From Takakia lepidozioides (Eukaryota; Streptophyta; Takakiopsida; Takakiales; Takakiaceae): 64,000 nt of DNA. The stretch spans positions 25,358,001 to 25,422,000 of the forward strand of contig CM060734.1 of assembly GCA_030704615.1 (NCBI GenBank). The letters run 5' to 3'. Made by a program: the position numbers and the translations under genes. The notes beneath the pieces are model-generated. The model made no database searches, had not been told where the DNA came from, and was given only the letters and a program-made list of their open reading frames with translations. Shown one piece after another: positions 1 through 11,699 of the stretch (the first letter of the stretch is position 1; each line of letters opens with the position of its first letter).

Positions 1-17
1 AGTCTGCAAATCCCCTC

Positions 18-1640
18 TCACCACCATTTCCATTGCCAAATTCTCCAAATGAGCTGGCATAAAAATTCCCAATCGTCCTCAAAATCGATGGGTTCCTCTG
101 CCCCATTGAAAGCTGCCTTCAGGATATCGCTATCATACAAATACCCATGACTAAGACTGTCGGCATGACATACATCCACCCAATATACAAGAATATGGCT
201 CCCCAACAGATATGGAGCTTGCACCGAGACATCCCTCAATCGCTCTAACTCCTCCAATTGAGCAGTTCATGTATTCTGCAAGGTCGCCATTTCTGCCTCC
301 GCCATAGCTTTTTACTTGTTCAGATCATCCTCCAACTTCACATATTGCTCCTCAGGATTCATCGATGTAGGAGGTCGCTTCTCCAATTCAACATTTTGCT
401 GCCGAGCCTCCGTCAATTGCTTGTCCAATTCAACAATTCGAGCATCATTGTGCTGTGATCGCTCCATTTGCATAACAGCCTCCTTTTCGGCAATAGTCTT
501 AAGATACCGAACGTCCCATGCCTTCCATTGCTCTCTCAAATCCTCAACCTCCCTGGCATCTGCGTCTGTCTTTTTCTTCAACTCATCCCAGCCTTTCTGC
601 AATTGCTGACTGTGCGATAGAGTTGCAGCATGGCTAACTCTCAAATCGATCAATTCTTTGCACGCATCATCATTATCGATGGCCTCTGCTGCTACCACCT
701 GCAGACCAGCAACCAAATCGCGGAGTCTGGCTGAAAAAGAAGGGTTTGTTTGGCTACCCACATCCTTTCCTGTCGAAGGAACAATTGCAGTAACAGTATT
801 GACTGTCGCAGGAGCTGCAGACTTCTCTCTCGCTGCACTCGTCTCTGGCTTATCGATTATTGCAACATCAGGTTCATCAGAAGGTGGCACTACCAATCGA
901 TGACCAAGGATCATAGACAAATAAGTTGCAGAGAGCAAGCCATCAGTCTTTCCGGCTCTCCTCTTAGCTAACAACTCTTCATGGATCTTTCCACACAAGA
1001 ACTCAGTCCAATTGATTCGCAATCCCTGAAAGGTTGCCACCATAGAATTCAATTGAGTCCTAGCCACGTATGTGGCCCTCTTCAGACTTAATCGACTCAC
1101 CGCAAATTTCAACCATTCCATCAAATCGGGTCTCTTCACCTTCTGAATTGTCCATCCGCCACTCTGATTGTAAGCAGTAGGACCTCCCGTGAAGTAATTG
1201 TCTGTATTAAAACTTGCATCTTTAAAACCATCGACCTCCTGCTCCGCTCCAGGCAATCATAACACCTCTGTAATCATCGGCTCATCAACCACAGTCTCCA
1301 CTCCATTGACTATTCCACTTCGCCTGAGAGGATCATAGGAATTGTAGTACTGCATAACCACTGACATAAGCGGTTTCGGCAAATCATTCCACAAAACAAT
1401 GAAGTCATGTACTCCTGCTTCCCTCCACTTCCTCTGCTACTCTCCATCGCCCAAAACTGAAGAAATGTCGCAAAGCTTCATGTCTGTCCCTACCATAGAA
1501 ACTGTTGGCAACAATTTGTTGCTCTTCGATCGCCCCATTGTATGCACACAGATTGATACACAATCACTCTTCCTCTTAGCCCTCTCAGTACCTACAAAAC
1601 GCAACCTCGCAGCCCGTCGCTTACACTCTCAAGTCCCGTG
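18..1640 (-). pseudogene. Gag-like retroelement ORF with coiled-coil C-terminus, broken
   Basis: One minus-strand frame can be followed from about 1640 down to 18, broken by stops near 1450, 1260, 310 and 265. The N-terminal part has a basic start (MGRSKS) and a block containing WREAGVHDFIVLWNDLPKP, followed by a globular region and then, from about 700 to 20, a charged Glu/Lys/Gln-rich stretch that looks like coiled coil. This layout resembles the gag-like or 'putative plant transposon protein' ORFs that open plant LTR elements, and I infer that role; no zinc knuckle is visible. It lies 3' of the pol fragment at 1934-4615 on the same strand, so it is either the start of a second element or an extra ORF. 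It runs off the window. The repeated in-frame stops argue that it is dead. Confidence 0.5.
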
Positions 1641-1933
1641 AACAAAAAATGAAAATCGAAAAAACGATGACACCTCAATGACAGTAGCGGCCCCACTCCT
1701 ATCCATTGATCATGATGGCTTAAACCTAACAGCTGTCACTATCTGGTGTAATCGGCAGTTCGTAATGAATACCCCTAACCATCTCTCATAATTGTTCTTT
1801 CTCTGCCACCTGAACTATACAGTCTGACCCTAACCATTCATGATGATATTGTACCATTATCGTTTTAAAAGACTCCATTTTAAAAGACCCCCACACCCCC
1901 CCACACTTAACCTAGATTCTGCCCTCCGAATTG
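1641..1933 (-). other. Gap between pol fragment and gag-like ORF; purine tract
   Basis: No gene is seen here. On the minus strand a G-rich purine tract lies at about 1886-1906, just downstream of the integrase end. That is where a polypurine tract would prime plus-strand synthesis in an LTR element, but no LTR could be recognised after it. Confidence 0.3.
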
Positions 1934-3200
1934 CTAGGAATAATATAGTTTAGGCCGATCGCCATTAATGCGGGTATCCGATGGGTCTCCAAAAATCGTA
2001 GATAATTTTATCGATCCACTAGGAAAAGCTTCCACCACACAATACGGTCCAAGCCATCGCATTTTCAGCTTCTCGGGAAATTTTTGAAAACGATTGTCAT
2101 AAAGTAACACCAAATCGTGCACATTAAAGGCTTTGGGTTTAAGACGGCTGTCATAATAATCCTTCCGCCGCCGTTGCGTCACTCCAATCGTTTGTAAAGC
2201 GTGTCAACGAATTTCATCCAATTTAACCAATTGTAACAATCGAGTTGTAAGAGAGTCAGTATCGCCGATCTTCGATAGCTATACAGAGAGAAGGTATCTC
2301 CAACTCGATAGGCAATATCGCCTCTTGACCATAGACCAACTGAAAAGGCGTGAAACCCGTAGTAACCTTAAAAGCTGTACGATAGGCCCATAATGCAGAA
2401 AATAACTTCGTATCCCAGTCAGTACCAGTACCAGAAATAGTCTTTGTCAAAATATTGCATAAAAGCCCATTGGTCTTTTTTGTCTGGCCATTAGCCCTTG
2501 GATGATAGGGTGTAGTCTTACGATGCTTTATCATATATTTGGTGGTTAATTGCTCAATAGTGGAATTCAAGAAATGAGTACCACGATCGCCCACCAATTC
2601 CCGGGGACAACCAAAACAGGAAATGATGTTTACATATAAAAATTGAGCAACAACCTTCGTTGTATCAGTACGAGTAGTCATCGCTTCAGCCCACTTAGTG
2701 ACATATTATGTAGCAACGAGGATATATCGTTTCTGACCATTGTAGGAAACAGGGGCGATAGGACCAACAAAGTCAATCCCCCATTTTTCAAAGGGTGCCT
2801 GAGCAAGAATGGGAACTAATGGCATCGAACTCGATCGCACAGGCTTACCCACTCGCTGGCAAGCATCACAGCGACGAACATAGGCAAAAGCCTTTTTAAA
2901 TAATGTCGGCCACCAATAGCCCGATAGTAGCACCTTCCGGCCTGTTGCATCGCCGGCAAAATGGCCACCTCAAGAATTGGCATGACAGCCCTCCAATATC
3001 GTGGAAACCTCAACTTCCAAAATGCATCGACGTATGACTCCATCCTTCCCTAGTTTATATAGAGTTTCTCCAATAATCGTGTACGGGCAGATTTCTCAAC
3101 CAATCGGCGCTTCTGCTTGTCAGTGTACCCATCAGGAAATTGTAATAATGACAAATAGTTAAAGATAAGAGCATATTTTCCGGTCATGACATCAATGACA
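1934..3200 (-). pseudogene. Integrase fragment, Ty3/Gypsy copy 1
   Basis: Three pieces of integrase follow one another on the minus strand: the HHCC zinc-binding region (2706-3040, with CDACQRVGKP), the catalytic core (2256-2933, with WGIDFVGP and GDRGTHF) and the C-terminal domain (1934-2182, with KLKMRWLGPYCVVEAF). In the core the position of the catalytic glutamate reads NGQTKKTNG, whereas copy 2 has NGQTERL. The third acidic residue of the DDE triad is thus replaced by lysine. Several stops also interrupt the frame. Integrase inserts element cDNA into host DNA; this copy is dead. Confidence 0.85.
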
Positions 3201-4062
3201 AATAATTGAGCTCACTGTAAACACAAAAATCATCAAGAAAGATTTCCTTGAACAACCGCAAATAGTCCTGAAAGGCGACAGTCATCACCCGTTGTAAAGT
3301 AACAGGGGCATTACAAAGTCCAAATGGCATAACTTTATAAGCATAAGTACCCCAATCGGTAGTAAAAGTAGTCTTAGGACGATCTTCCTCTGCAATCGTG
3401 ATCTGGTTGTAACCTAAAAAGCCATCAAGGAAGGAATAGCATTCATGCCCAGCAACTGCATCCAGGATAGTATTGGTAAAAGGCAAGGGAAAATAGTCGT
3501 TCCTGGTAATTGCATTAAGTTTCCGGAAGTCCTGGCACATCCGTACTTTGCCCGATTGCTTCTTTGGGACAACCACTATCGGCGACACCCAATCACTATA
3601 AGGCACAGGGTAAATGAAACCGGCAGCTAGCAATTTGTCCAGCTCTTCTTTCACCAATAGAGGATACTTAGGATTCAATTGATGTTGGCGTTGTTGCACT
3701 GGTATTGCTCCCTCCTCCAAAACAATACGATGTTGGCAAATTTCTGGGAGTACTCCCCAAAGATCTGTGTAAGTCCAAGCAAAAGTTGTGCGATGTTTCT
3801 GGAAGAATTCCTTCCACATACATAGTTCATTCGATGGAATCTCCGCATAAATTATGATTTCATTGGGCTCAACAGTAGTGTTCAAATTCAGGTACTGGTA
3901 AGGATCCTTCTTCACCAATGGAGCACGTATGTCATCAGCAGAATTATACCATGCGATATCTTTCGATGTGGAGGCCGATTCCCACTCAGATTTATGCTGC
4001 ACCATATAGGATGGTCGAGCCCCCTCCCAACGTAGAATAGCATTTGACAGAATCGTTATCAA
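3200..4062 (-). pseudogene. Reverse transcriptase fragment, Ty3/Gypsy copy 1
   Basis: About 280 residues of open frame hold the reverse transcriptase core: SPIVVVPKKQSGKVR, YFPLPF, VMPFGLCNAP and the catalytic FLDDF (equivalent to YxDD). The start is an extended linker shared with copy 2 (AILRWEGARPS). Straight after the catalytic loop (VYS) the sequence jumps to a region that in copy 2 lies some 0.8 kb further on. The thumb, connection and RNase H are therefore deleted; the junction is near 3200-3215. The last residues of the open frame (ELNYLSLMS) come from across this junction. It could not have made a working polymerase. Confidence 0.85.
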
Positions 4063-4230
4063 AATTGCCGTTCCAGGGGTATTCTCCTAGATTTGCACAA
4101 TGATTTGCTGGCTACTTTTATGCTTAGGCTGAGCATCACTATCGGCTTCAGTCGTCTACCCTTCTGCTTCATATGTGAACTCAGACTCCTCCTCCTGAGT
4201 CTCCCCATGGTATGCCACCGGATACATTTG

Positions 4231-4615
4231 TTAAACTATTTTCGGGTTGCCTTTCCTCAGAGTCAATGTGCCTTTACCCCAATCGTTTTTAGCTTTAGAC
4301 TGGAATAACCATGGTCTTCCCAATAAAATCGGGTAAGAATAGGCAAAGACATTTAATCGGAAAACCACATAATCAATAATGTATTCGATTTCAGCAATTA
4401 TCGTAGGGACAGCAGTCAAGACACCCATCGGCTTAACCCGACTTTGATCAATCATTCGCAAGATCAATCATGTAGATTGCAGGCGACCAAGACCAAGCTC
4501 CTCCATCGTATCAGAGCTCATCAGGTTAACACTAGAACCGCCGTCAATTTGTACTCCGGTGATGACTACACCATCTATCGTCATATCAAGCACATAAGCA
4601 CCAGGGTCTAGATTC
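4231..4615 (-). pseudogene. Retropepsin (aspartic protease) fragment of Ty3/Gypsy copy 1
   Basis: The minus-strand frame shows VQIDGGSSVNLM, which matches the D-[ST/G]-G active-site region of retroviral-type aspartic proteases, and a C-terminal ILLGRPWL block typical of plant Gypsy proteases. In the element this enzyme would cut the Gag-Pol polyprotein. A TGA stop near 4470 splits the domain and another stop separates it from the reverse transcriptase. The pepsin-like glycine after the catalytic aspartate is usual for some plant Gypsy lineages, so it is not by itself an inactivating change. The domain is missing from copy 2, which starts just 3' of it. Confidence 0.7.
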
Positions 4616-4619
4616 AATT

Positions 4620-5546
4620 ACAAAACAATGATACTAATCTATTCTATTGCTCTTCAGTCCTTCAACAAGACGATTTCTACCACCATTCGTCTTCATCTAA
4701 CACGATTAACATTCTTCCAGTCTCATAGATGTTCTCCCTATCTTCTATTAATTCTATTCCATTAGCAGAAGTTAGATACCATTGTTCTATCAAATTCTTT
4801 CTCAAATAATCTTCTTTATATAGGGTCAATAGTTCTTTATACCACCCTCTACTCACAAGCTGCAATTGAATAATTTCTATATCGCTGCAACAGAGTTTTT
4901 TAAATATCTCTTCGATAAATTATCTGGCAGACCAACAATCAACTCTAAGGGAAACTCCTCTGTTCTCTCATTAATGCACATTCTCTCTATCTCATACAAA
5001 GTATAATCATTCAACATTTCATTCAAAATTCATGCCATCAGTTCCATTACTTTGTTTCTTACACAGAAAAAACTTAATTGGATTTCTTTCTTTTCCTTCT
5101 TTTCTTCCACAAACAATAACTAAGACAGTATTGCAAAACTACGCTACCATTGATATAAGAGTCTACCACCTAACTTCTATAACTCCTACTCACACACACA
5201 CACACACCTACACACTCGCACTCTGGTCACGGCTCTCTGGCTCAACTGCCCTTGATTGATTCCACATATACTCATTTATAGAAGAATTGCCCAACAACTA
5301 TTGTAACTGCTTCTAACTCATTCTATTCATCCATTGCTATCATCCAATATCGAATAGAACCAAGTCATCCATCATTGCAAAGTATCGAGAAGAATCGTTC
5401 TATCACGGCTATATCGATAGTATTACAGAGTATATGGGCCGATAATACACTAAAAAGTCTTACGATTAAAATGTAATTGAAGTTTTCTATTATTCTACAA
5501 AAAAGGACCTTGACCTTGGGAAAATGAAAGAATAAAATTACTCTAC
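4620..5546. other. AT-rich stretch between two divergent Gypsy copies
   Basis: Neither copy of the flanking family extends into this segment. On the minus strand short open pieces (4677-4865 and about 4880-5020) read as a charged, Leu/Glu-rich protein, for example YKEDYLRKNLIEQWYL. They may be part of another retroelement gag, but I do not recognise them. A (CA)n microsatellite lies at about 5190-5208. Confidence 0.3.
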
Positions 5547-5548
5547 AG

Positions 5549-6863
5549 ATGTATCCAGTTACATACCATGGAGAGACTCAAGAGGTGGAGTCTGAGTTTA
5601 CATCGGAGGCAGAGGATTGGACTAGTCAAGCCGACACCAACACTCCAATGCTCCCACTATCGCCTAAGCATACGCGTAGTCAGCGGATTTTCCGATGCGC
5701 GGGTCCAGGTGAATATCCATGGCCTAGTGATTTTGATGATGATTCTGACGATGCTATTCTTCGATGGGAAGGAGCCCGCCCTTCTTTTATGGTGCAGCAC
5801 GAATCTGAATGGGAGTCGGCAGCCGTATCGGAGGACATTGATTGGTATAACTCTGTTGACGATAATCGTGCACCATTAATAAAGAAAGATCCATATCAAT
5901 CCTTGAATTTAGGCACTCGGAGTGAACCCAATGAGATAATTATCTCTGCAGAGATTCTATGTGGAAGGAGTTCTTTTAGCGAAATCAAACGACCTTTTCT
6001 TGGAATTACACGGATCTCTGCGGTGTTCCCCCAGAGATTTGTCAGCATCGCATTGTCCTAGAGGAGGGGGAAATTCCAGTGCGACAACACCAACATCGAT
6101 TGAATCCCAAGTACTCTTTATTTGTGAAAGAAGAGCTGGATAAGTTGCTGGCAGCTGATTTCATTTATCCTGTTCCTTATAGCGATTGGGCCAATAGTGG
6201 TTGTCCCTAAGAAGCAATCGGGCAAAGTGCGGATCTTTCAGGATTTTCAGAAGCTTAATGCGGTCACCAGGAAAGATTATTTTCCATTGCCCTTTTACCG
6301 ATACTATCCTGGATGCAGTTGCTGGTCATGAGTGCTATTCCTTCCTTGATGGATTTTCAGGCTATAATCAAATCACGATTGCGGAGGAGGATCGTGCTAA
6401 GACTACTTTTACCACCGATTGGGGCACGTATGCCTATAAGGTTATGCCATTTGGGCTTTGTAATGCCCCTGCCACTTTTCAACGGATGATGACTGCAGCC
6501 TTTCAAGATTATTTGCGATTGTTCATGGAGATTTTCCTGGATGATTTCTATGTGTACAGCGATAAAGCCACTCATGCTGAGATGTTGGAGTTATGCTTTC
6601 AAAAATGTCAAGATTACGGAATCTCATTGAATGCGGGGAAATGTCAATTTTTGGTCACTAAGGGGAAGCTATTATGCCATATTGTGTCTATCCGAGGAAT
6701 ATCGACTAATCCTACTAAGGTTGAAATCATTGTTCAATTACCTACTCCTACGACTGTGACTGAGATCCGAGCATTTTTGGGGCATGTGGGGTACTATCGT
6801 CGGTTATTCGCCGACATGTTGAGATTGCTTTGCCTTGACGCAATTGTTAAAGCACGATGCTGA
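5549..6863 (+). pseudogene. Reverse transcriptase, Ty3/Gypsy copy 2, frameshifted
   Basis: The first 140 codons match the linker of copy 1 (DAILRWEGARPS, NEIIISAEI). Frameshifts near 5950, 6150 and 6200-6300 then break the frame. The core is open again from about 6300 to 6860, with YSFLDGFSGYNQITIAEED, VMPFGLCNAPATF and the catalytic FLDDF, followed by the thumb region (GHVGYYRRLFADM). The polymerase would copy element RNA into DNA. All key motifs remain readable, but not in a single frame. Confidence 0.85.
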
Positions 6864-6899
6864 ACCGCAGTGGACGAGATAGTGTCAGCATTCTTTTAA

Positions 6900-7320
6900 T
6901 GAGCTGAAGGGACGATTGATAAAGGCGCCTATCTTGATTTCACCGATTGGAAAAACGAGTTTCAAGTTTATGTTGATGCCTCGAATTATGCGATTGGCAG
7001 TGTTTAAAGCCAAAATGATGATAATATTTTGATCATCCAATTTATTTTGCTAGTCGACAATTGGCTGCTGCAAAAATTAATTATACTACCACTGAGAGGG
7101 AGGGTTTGGGCATGATATATTCTGTTCAAAAATTTTGCCATTATTTATTGGGCTATCCTTTTATTTTTCATGTTGATCATGATGCAGTAAAATATCTTAT
7201 TAATAAACCTCAATTGAGCGTAAGGGTGGCTCGATGGGTTATTCTATTGCAGGAGTTTACGTCTAAAATTGTGGTACGCCTGGGCGTAAGCATGCTAATG
7301 CTGATCATTTAAGCCGATTA
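6900..7320 (+). pseudogene. RNase H domain, Ty3/Gypsy copy 2
   Basis: The sequence reads FQVYVDASNYAIGSV, the strand with the first catalytic aspartate, and then meets a stop. It continues in another frame with YFASRQLAAAKINYTTTERE and HVDHDAVKYL. These are the usual conserved blocks of Gypsy RNase H, which removes the RNA template during reverse transcription. A stop after GSV and a frameshift near 7020 break it. This whole region is deleted in copy 1. Confidence 0.8.
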
Positions 7321-7329
7321 TCGAAGGAA

Positions 7330-8568
7330 ATGGGCGCAGAACCGATTGATGATTCTTTCCCTGATGTTGCTCTCTTTGTGGTTGATGTAATGACGGGTGA
7401 ATATGCCCTTATTTTTAATTATCTTTCATTGCAGCAATTTCCTAAGGGATATACTGATAAGCAAAAACGTCAATTGGTGGAGAAGACTGCTCCTAAGTAC
7501 ACAATTATTGGTGAGACATTCTATAAACTTGGAAAAGATGGAGTCTTGCGACGATGCATTCTGGAGGCAGAGGTTCCCATGATACTTGAGGGATGTCATG
7601 CCGATGCATGCGGTGGACATTTTGCTGGCGATGCAACAGGCCGCAAGGTTCTATTATCGGGCTATTGGTGGCCGACATTGTTTAAGGATGCATTTGCCTA
7701 TGTTCGTTGATGCGATGCATGTCAACGATTGGGAAAACCTCTCCGGTCCAGCTCGATGCCATTGGTTCCTATATTGGCACAGGCTCCTTTTGAGAAGTGG
7801 GGGATTGATTTTGTGGGCCCTATTGCTCCTGCTTCTCGTAATGGGCAAAAGCGTTATATTCTTGTTGCAACAGAGTATGTTACAAAGTAGGCTGAAGCGA
7901 TGGCCACTCGTACTGATACTGCCAAGGTGGTTGCCCAGTTCTTATATGAGAACATTATTTCTTGCTTTGGGTGTCCTCGGGAACTCGTGAGCGATCGTGG
8001 TACCCATTTCTTAAACTCTACCATTGAACAATTGACTGCCAAGTACATGATAAAACATCGAAAGACTACATCCTATTATCCCCGTGCTAATGGGCAGACT
8101 GAGAGACTAATGGGCTCTTATGTGGAATTTTGACGAAGACTGTTTCAGGTTTTGGTAATGATTGGGATACAAAATTGTTTTCCGCATTGTGGGCCTATCG
8201 CACTGCATATAAGGTGACCACGGGCTTCACTCCATTTCAATTGGTTTATGGACTAGAGGCGATTTTGCCTATTGAATTGGAAATCCCTTCTCTGCGAATA
8301 GCTATCTAAGCCGTCTGGGCGATACTGCTTCTCTATCGGCTCGTCTATTACAATTGGTCAAGTTGGATGAACTTCGTCGACAAGTGTTACAGACGATTGA
8401 AGTTACCCAATTTTGGCGCAATGACTATTATAACAGCCGACTTAAGTCCAAAACATTTAAGGCTCAGGATTTGGTGTTGCTTTGTGACAGTCGATTCCAA
8501 AAATTTCCAGGAAAACTAAAAATGCGATGGCTTGTCTGTATCACGTGGTGGAGGTCATTTCTGACACA
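7330..8568 (+). pseudogene. Integrase, Ty3/Gypsy copy 2
   Basis: The zinc-binding region (CHADACGGHFAG to CDACQRLGKP, 7590-7740), catalytic core (WGIDFVGP, SDRGTHF, NGQTERL, 7790-8110) and C-terminal domain (8354-8568) are all present. The D, D and E of the catalytic triad are retained. Stops near 7710, 7890 and 8132, and frameshifts around 8130-8350, disable it. The C-terminal domain ends abruptly at KLKMRWL and is followed directly by antisense reverse transcriptase of another family. Confidence 0.85.
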
Positions 8569-9545
8569 CAATGTGTCCCAAAAGAACTCTTGAGTTCACA
8601 CAGAAAGTACATTTCTCTGGATTCAATCCCAGACCCCTCATTCTGCACCTGACTAAGTATAGTTCCAGCTTCTGTAAATGCTCATTCTTAGAGCTATACA
8701 CACTGAAATCATCTAGGAACACCTGTATGAAGTCATCCAAACACTCATGGAATGACTCACTTATTACTCTTTGGAAGGTAGCAGGTGCATTACAAAGTCC
8801 AAAAGGCATGACTTTGTAAGCATAAGCTCCCCAATCTATAATAAAGGCAGTTTTTCCCTGGTCCTCTTCAGCTATTTGCACTTGGTTATACCCACTAAAG
8901 CCATCCATGAATGAGTACATTTCATGGCCTGCCACAGTATCCACTACAGCATCTGTGAATGGCAAAGGAAATGGGTCTTTCTTTGTGCAGTCATTCAGCT
9001 TCTTGTAATTAACGCAAACTCTCAGTTTGCCATTTTTCTTTGGCACTATCACAATGGGTGATAGCCATGTTGTTTACTCTATTGGGTATATGAATTTAGC
9101 TTCTGCCAGCTTCTTAATCTCTTCCCCAACCTTATGTGCATAGTTGGGATTCATCCTATATCTTGTTTGCTTAACTAATATAGAGCCTGGTTCCAACTCA
9201 ATTTTATGTTGGCAAATCTCAGGGGGTATCCCCTTCAAATCTTCAAAACTCCAAGCAAATACATTTTTGTATTTAATGAATAAGCTCTTAGCTTCCTCAA
9301 GGAATTCAGGTTCCAAGTCAGCTCCCACTTTTATCATCATTGGTTCCTCCTCAATTCCCACATTAACTTCTTTCACTTGCTCATCAGCTATGATGGTCCA
9401 CCCAGCCACTATTTCATCCTGTAAAGTAACTGTGGCTGGTTCCTCTAGGATTTCTATTTCTCCTTCTCTTTCATTATATAAATGTGGTGGGTAACTACTC
9501 TCTTCCTCCACTACTGGGTTTGCTATTGCTACTCCACAGCATATT
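8566..9545 (-). mobile_element. Ty3/Gypsy fragment of a second family (5' half of RT)
   Basis: On the minus strand from about 9545 to 8566 there is a linker with an acidic stretch, the RT N-terminal part (FAWSFEDLKGIPPEICQHK, FIYPIE) and the RT palm (MIVPKKNGKLRV, PFGLCNAPATFQR, FLDDF). A single TAA stop near 9071-9073 splits an otherwise continuous frame. Sequence and motifs differ from the family at 1934-8568. Both ends are abrupt. At about 9545 it joins the transposase remnant copy A, and at about 8566 it joins Gypsy copy 2. An ORF that starts at 9706 reads into it, but its first 55 or so codons overlap the transposase remnant out of frame, so that ATG is not a true start. Confidence 0.8.
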
Positions 9546-11533
9546 CCTTTGAAAACCAGTTTCAAGATCTGGTGCATCGCGCCATGCCTGACAGAGTTGT
9601 TTGTGTTGATCCCCCATGCTCTCCTTGATGTACTTGTTGGTGTGTGATCAAAGACTTTGAGCCCAGTGAAAGCCACAGGTTCTCTCTCTGTCGACGAGTG
9701 GCACATCCTTCCCCTTTATTCCATACACAATGCGAATAGCTGCCCAGTTTTCTCCGGCTCCATCAGCCATAAACCCCCCAAAAAAGCGGTCGACGTTTGC
9801 CAGCTCGAGCCATTTGCTCGGTGTCCTGGACTTTCATCTCGCAGATGGCAATTGTCATCAGCTTCTAACAATTTGGCTCGTATACATGGCATGCAAGAGT
9901 CGTCCATCCGGGAACATGGTTTACATGGTCAAACATGATCCAGCTATTCTCCAAATCACCTCCAATGTTCATATGATCCACAAGATCGACCCCACTTCCA
10001 GGACCACCTGTCGACATTTTAAACAGGAAACACCTGTCATCCTCATTTCCTTGGCCAGGGAAACAGCTACCATGGATGTAATCATAGCCACACTTCTCTT
10101 TGTATTTGAGAATCTTAGTCCTAGGATCCCCTCCGTGGCCACCCTCCTCCCTCTGCTACCTCAAAGCGTACCTAAAACTGGGTTTCGACACGTGCGATAC
10201 TGCTTCAAGCAAATGGGTCATTTCGGAGTTTTCTAGCTTGCAGCGTGCCTTGCCGTCTTTGGATAGAACATGATCCTCAATGATCTTCCTTGCCGTTCTT
10301 ATTTGTATAACCTTTGGTGAATCTCCCCGCAAACGAGAGACCTCCTCCTTAACAATTGACATGACCTCTGAGGAGAGACTCCCTCAAGACAAGCTTGTTG
10401 CTGAAGGGTGTACGTGCTTTCCAAGGTGGACAACCGTTCTGGTCATATGATCTGGTCCAAGAACATAGAACATTTTCGATGGACACTCTTGCATGCACAT
10501 TGGTGGAATCCCACAAACGACACACACGACAGTAGACTTAGGTACATACAGTTGAGCAGAGAATGGCTTGTTGCTTGTTCCAGTCCAAAGAGTCTTGTTA
10601 GGAGCATGAAATCTTCGGCGGTAACGGCACGAGCCAGACAGACATTCCATTGCACCAAGGCATACAACATACCTGAACAACAGACAAACAACCAAAAACA
10701 GATATGTTAGATTTGGGAGGATGAAAGGGAATCTAAAGACAATGAATGAGAAAAAGAGATCCTTGCAACTGTATACAGGAAAACATACCTCACTGCCGAT
10801 TCTCCTCGAGGGAGGCCTGGGAGCTTGGTGTTTGTCGTTCTCGTTTTGCACCAAGGGTGCCCATCATACTTTCTGTACATACCTTCCATGCGACCAGCGG
10901 CACCAAGCTTTCCTGATGGGACATGTGGGAGCTCAAACAGAACGTCACCATTCACCTTCTCGGGAAAAAGCTGACTTTCTGACATTCCATTTTGCGGAAA
11001 TCAATCTTCGAGAGGTCGGATTTCTGAATGTCTTCACGGGAGGAAGATTTCTCAAATGGCTTCAGAAACACATTGTCTACACGGGAGTGCGAATTCTGAA
11101 ACTTCTTCAGAACCTCAACAATAGAGCTGAGAGAGTCCACCGGAGGAGGTGGTTCAGTTGCACCTGCCGAAGTTGATCGCAGAAATCTGCAATCTTCATC
11201 AGAGCTATCTGACAAGGTGATACTCTCTTTCCGTTTATCAAGCGGGGGATTAATGGACTCGTTTGTTCCCGAGTCTCTGTTTGGAAGCCCTCGGACAATG
11301 TAAGTCCCTCTCCCACATTTCAAACACCAAGTGTTGTTGCTCGATTTGGTTATCCTACAAGTGGTGACAACGTTGTCCTGCTCGTCTCGAACTTCCTCTT
11401 CGACAATTCTTGTGCCTGGGTGAATATTAAATCTCACTGTCAAATACTCGTTGTCAATAGTGGCCAGTCCCTGGATTGCCTCAACTTCGGCAACTAAACG
11501 ATCTGGAGGGCAGACCATTCTCACCATAGCCAT
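9545..11533 (-). pseudogene. MULE-like transposase copy A, truncated
   Basis: The minus-strand gene can be traced from a likely ATG at 11533 to about 9545, where a Gypsy fragment cuts it off. In order it shows an N-terminal domain (EYLTVRFNIHPGT) and a DGHPWC block; an intron at 10673-10788 splits the codons before YVVCLGAMEC. A zinc-binding block (C-x2-C-x5-C-x3-C and H-x-G-x-H-x-H, about 10400-10540) follows, then the start of a MULE-type catalytic domain: FKMSTGGPGSGVDLV, FMADGAGENWAAIR (second catalytic Asp) and CGFHWAQSL. The first catalytic position reads VYEPN where copy B has VYDTH. A 1-base shift near 10980 and several stops are present. It is a paralogue of 50256-54780, and I infer the MULE class from the D-x(n)-C-x2-H pattern and the SWIM finger of copy B. 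Confidence 0.7.
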
Positions 11534-11699
11534 CGTTGAAAGGATTTGGGCTGAGAGACGAGGGAGCACTGAACCAACCAGACGTGCGTATATACTGACT
11601 GTCCTGCATATAAACTGCAATGCAAGGTGAGAGTGTCACCTGCTGATGTCAGTGTGTCTTGACTGCCACAATCTAGAGTGGTTTGTGGGGGAGAAGATA

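Larger units (their letters stand above)
1934..4615 (-). mobile_element. Ty3/Gypsy retroelement copy 1 (pol only, internally deleted)
   Basis: Reading leftwards on the minus strand the domains are protease, reverse transcriptase and integrase, the normal Ty3/Gypsy order without RNase H. The same family is present on the plus strand at 5547-8568. No LTRs were found for it. Several frameshifts and stops break the frame. Beyond about 4620 the similarity to any pol sequence ends. Confidence 0.85.
5547..8568 (+). mobile_element. Ty3/Gypsy retroelement copy 2 (RT-RNase H-integrase)
   Basis: This is the same family as the copy at 1934-4615, in opposite orientation, so the two lie head to head. It begins inside the linker before reverse transcriptase and lacks protease. 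It keeps RNase H, which copy 1 has lost, and ends inside the integrase C-terminal domain at about 8568. There a Gypsy element of another family joins it in the opposite orientation. Frequent frameshifts and stops show that it is old. Confidence 0.85.

Noticed and set aside
9074-9706. 210-codon ORF taken whole as an RT N-terminus
   Set aside because: Codons before about 9545 overlap the MULE-like transposase remnant out of frame (CGFHWAQSL lies in another frame), so the ATG at 9706 is accidental.
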